From the NCBI GenBank assembly GCA_003451645.1, contig DMER01000187.1, positions 6,910-24,349 on the forward strand: 17,440 bases of DNA. The letters are read 5' to 3'. Shown one piece after another: positions 16,142 through 17,440 of this stretch (position 1 is the stretch's first letter; every line of letters begins with the position of its first letter). The DNA is from Alphaproteobacteria bacterium. GTDB taxonomy: Bacteria > Pseudomonadota > Alphaproteobacteria > Micropepsales > Micropepsaceae. Both the position numbers and the translations under genes were made by a program. The notes below the pieces were generated by a model, which was not told the DNA's origin, searched no databases, and saw nothing but the letters and a program-made list of their open reading frames with translations.

Positions 16142-17322
16142 TTGGGATCAGCACCCTCAAAAAGGCCCTGCTTCCACAGATCGCCGGGGTGATCGCCGGC
16201 TTCCGCGAACTTGACCAGTTGCTGTTCTTGGTTCGCGCGCCGCACGGATGTGAAACCCTTCGTCTTGTGCAGCCAATAAATGTTCTCTAGGTCCACATGG
16301 TTCAGAAAATCAGGCGAGTGCGTTGAAACAAAGACTTGGCCGCCGCGCGCGGAATACTCGGCGAATTCTTCGGCAAGGTGAGGCAGGAGCGTCGGATATA
16401 ACTGGTTCTCCGGCTCTTCGACGCAAAGCAGCGGGTGAGGCGTGGGATCATTCAAAAGAACCAGATAGGCAAACATCTTGATGGTGCCATCCGAGACAAA
16501 TCGCGAGACAAAAGGGTCCTTGAAGCTGCCATCCTGGAACCGAAGGACCAAACGGCCGTCGGCCATCGTTTCGGCGGTGACCCCGGCCACGCCCGGAACC
16601 CTTCGTTTCATCTTGTCCAGAATTCTACCGAATATCGTTGGATGAGACTCGTAGAGGAATTGCGTGACCAAGGGCAGATTGTCGCCCTCTGGCGACAAAT
16701 GTTCCGCATAACCCGCATCCTTGCTGCCCCTCGCAGCCGAGATATGGAAATCGGAAACATGCCAATTCTCGATCAGTGAGCGGAATTGGCTTGCCGCGAG
16801 GAATCGCTGAAATTGCCCCAATCCCTTTATGGCAAGAATATCGGGCGAGTCTAGCCTCTGCGTCTCGCGCTTCAGTTCAAGATCGGAAGCGAAGTTCTCT
16901 TCGTCGACGATCGCTTCCCCCTCGCCATTCGAAAACTTCAGAAAATAGAAAGGCTGGCCAGTGCCGCCTCGCCGATAGCGAAGATATTCGTTGGCGACGA
17001 TGGGTTGCCCCTTCTCAAGCCGGATTTCCACGCCATAGGTGACAACCCGCTCGCGGTCAATCAAGTTTACCTTGGCCTTCAGTTCAATGAGGATCGGCTC
17101 ATTTTCCTGCTCCCGGCTGACAACTTCCCGAAAGCCGCCGCGAACTTGCAGGGCTTGGCGGACATTGTTCTTGAGACAATCGCGCAAGAACCCAAAAATA
17201 TCAAAGAATGTCGACTTTCCCGACCCATTCGCGCCCACTAGCACCGTGAACTTGGGCACATTGGTGAGATGCACGTCCTTCAGGGACTTGAAGTTCTTGA
17301 TCCTGATGTCCTGTATGTGCAT
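16138..17322 (-). CDS. AAA/ABC-type ATPase (AAA_21/AAA_15, OLD-like)
   Basis: The 394-residue protein is a RecF/SMC/OLD-type ATPase without a coiled-coil arm. It shows the N-terminal IRIKNFKSLKDVHL, Walker A GANGSGKST (30-38), an ABC-signature-like FVSDGTIKM (275-283), Walker B LLCVEEPEN with Glu302/Glu303 (298-306), and a switch histidine in VSTHSPDFL (His335). The middle (about 60-270) varies and could hold a sensor surface. Such ATPases next to TOPRIM-like proteins are common in defence modules (OLD/Gabija, PARIS), where the ATPase senses or holds back the effector. The ATG is 9 nt past the leuC stop, with AGGAG about 19 nt upstream and TAGG 9 nt upstream. GC is about 54% in a 120-base hand count (16921-17040). 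The fold call is firm; a defence role is inferred. Confidence 0.92.
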   Translation of the reverse strand: MHIQDIRIKNFKSLKDVHLTNVPKFTVLVGANGSGKSTFFDIFGFLRDCLKNNVRQALQVRGGFREVVSREQENEPILIELKAKVNLIDRERVVTYGVEIRLEKGQPIVANEYLRYRRGGTGQPFYFLKFSNGEGEAIVDEENFASDLELKRETQRLDSPDILAIKGLGQFQRFLAASQFRSLIENWHVSDFHISAARGSKDAGYAEHLSPEGDNLPLVTQFLYESHPTIFGRILDKMKRRVPGVAGVTAETMADGRLVLRFQDGSFKDPFVSRFVSDGTIKMFAYLVLLNDPTPHPLLCVEEPENQLYPTLLPHLAEEFAEYSARGGQVFVSTHSPDFLNHVDLENIYWLHKTKGFTSVRRANQEQQLVKFAEAGDHPGDLWKQGLFEGADPK

Positions 17323-17330
17323 CGGATTTG

Positions 17331-17335
17331 CCTAG
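17331..17335 (-). repeat. CTAGG, cassette edge on the leuC side
   Basis: This copy spans the leuC stop codon (AAC TAG G) and pairs with the copy at 15576-15580. Only the five bases are identical; the neighbouring bases differ on both sides. Confidence 0.35.
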
Positions 17336-17440
17336 TTAAGGCTCCTCACATCCGTCAAACGCCCTGTCACGGCTGCAGCAGCGGCCATGGCGGGGCTCAT
17401 CAGATGGGTGCGCACGCCGCGGCCCTGGCGGCCTTCAAAG
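17332..17440 (-). CDS. leuC: 3-isopropylmalate dehydratase large subunit, C-terminal end only
   Basis: The last 35 residues are visible, beginning [20 protein letters not shown] and ending RLTDVRSLN before a TAG. This is the conserved C-terminal tail of LeuC (the block after the active-site SNRNFEGRQG), which with LeuD isomerises 2- to 3-isopropylmalate using a 4Fe-4S cluster. The rest lies beyond the right edge. The gene is the first visible member of the leu operon, and it is followed after 9 nt by the ATPase gene instead of leuD. Confidence 0.93.
   Translation of the reverse strand, partial: FEGRQGRGVRTHLMSPAMAAAAAVTGRLTDVRSLN

Noticed and set aside
15569..17322. The cassette as a retron, a toxin-antitoxin pair or a transposon
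   Set aside because: No reverse transcriptase, structured noncoding RNA, transposase, terminal inverted repeats or antitoxin-like gene is visible; the ATPase plus TOPRIM-like reading fits better.

Overview
The window looks like chromosomal DNA of an alphaproteobacterium. It is GC-rich, it has the hisS-hisZ-hisG order, and its histidyl-tRNA synthetase has the divergent motif-2 region seen in alphaproteobacteria. It also carries leuC/leuD/leuB with asd nearby and a Nitrobacter/Bradyrhizobium-like short chlorite dismutase. No genus can be named from this evidence. No rRNA, tRNA, CRISPR array or transposase was seen. No gene-free stretch exceeds about 200 bases.

Left part (1-4653, minus strand). 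A three-gene operon reads leftward with four-base overlaps at both junctions. It encodes a double thioredoxin-fold protein of the DsbA/2-hydroxychromene-2-carboxylate isomerase type, a Tat-exported cysteine-type sulfatase, and a formylglycine-generating enzyme with both catalytic cysteines. The last gene can activate the sulfatase cysteine. A palindrome overlapping a TTGACA box lies just upstream. Beyond the operon, at the left edge, is the start of an unrecognised gene that runs off the window.

Middle (4823-11071, plus strand). selO (protein AMPylase pseudokinase) comes first, then a small secreted six-cysteine DUF4189-like protein followed by a good terminator hairpin. Next is a tight hisS-hisZ-hisG operon. 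HisZ has an extra C-terminal segment resembling the anticodon-binding domain of HisRS, and HisG carries a C-terminal extension although HisZ is present.

Right part (11085-17440). asd and an unknown gene lie on the minus strand, and a chlorite dismutase gene (plus) converges on leuB. The leucine operon itself (leuC, leuD, leuB, minus strand) is interrupted. Between leuC and leuD sits a two-gene cassette: an AAA/ABC-type ATPase and a DUF4276-like protein with TOPRIM-type acidic residues. The cassette is fitted almost without spare bases: 9 nt after leuC, a 4-nt overlap between its two genes, and 0 nt before leuD. Its base composition is lower in GC than that of the leu genes. ATPase plus TOPRIM pairs of this kind resemble anti-phage modules such as OLD/Gabija and PARIS, so this is the strongest candidate for an undescribed system in the window. 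CTAGG occurs at both edges, and joining the two copies would restore a normal leuC-leuD junction.
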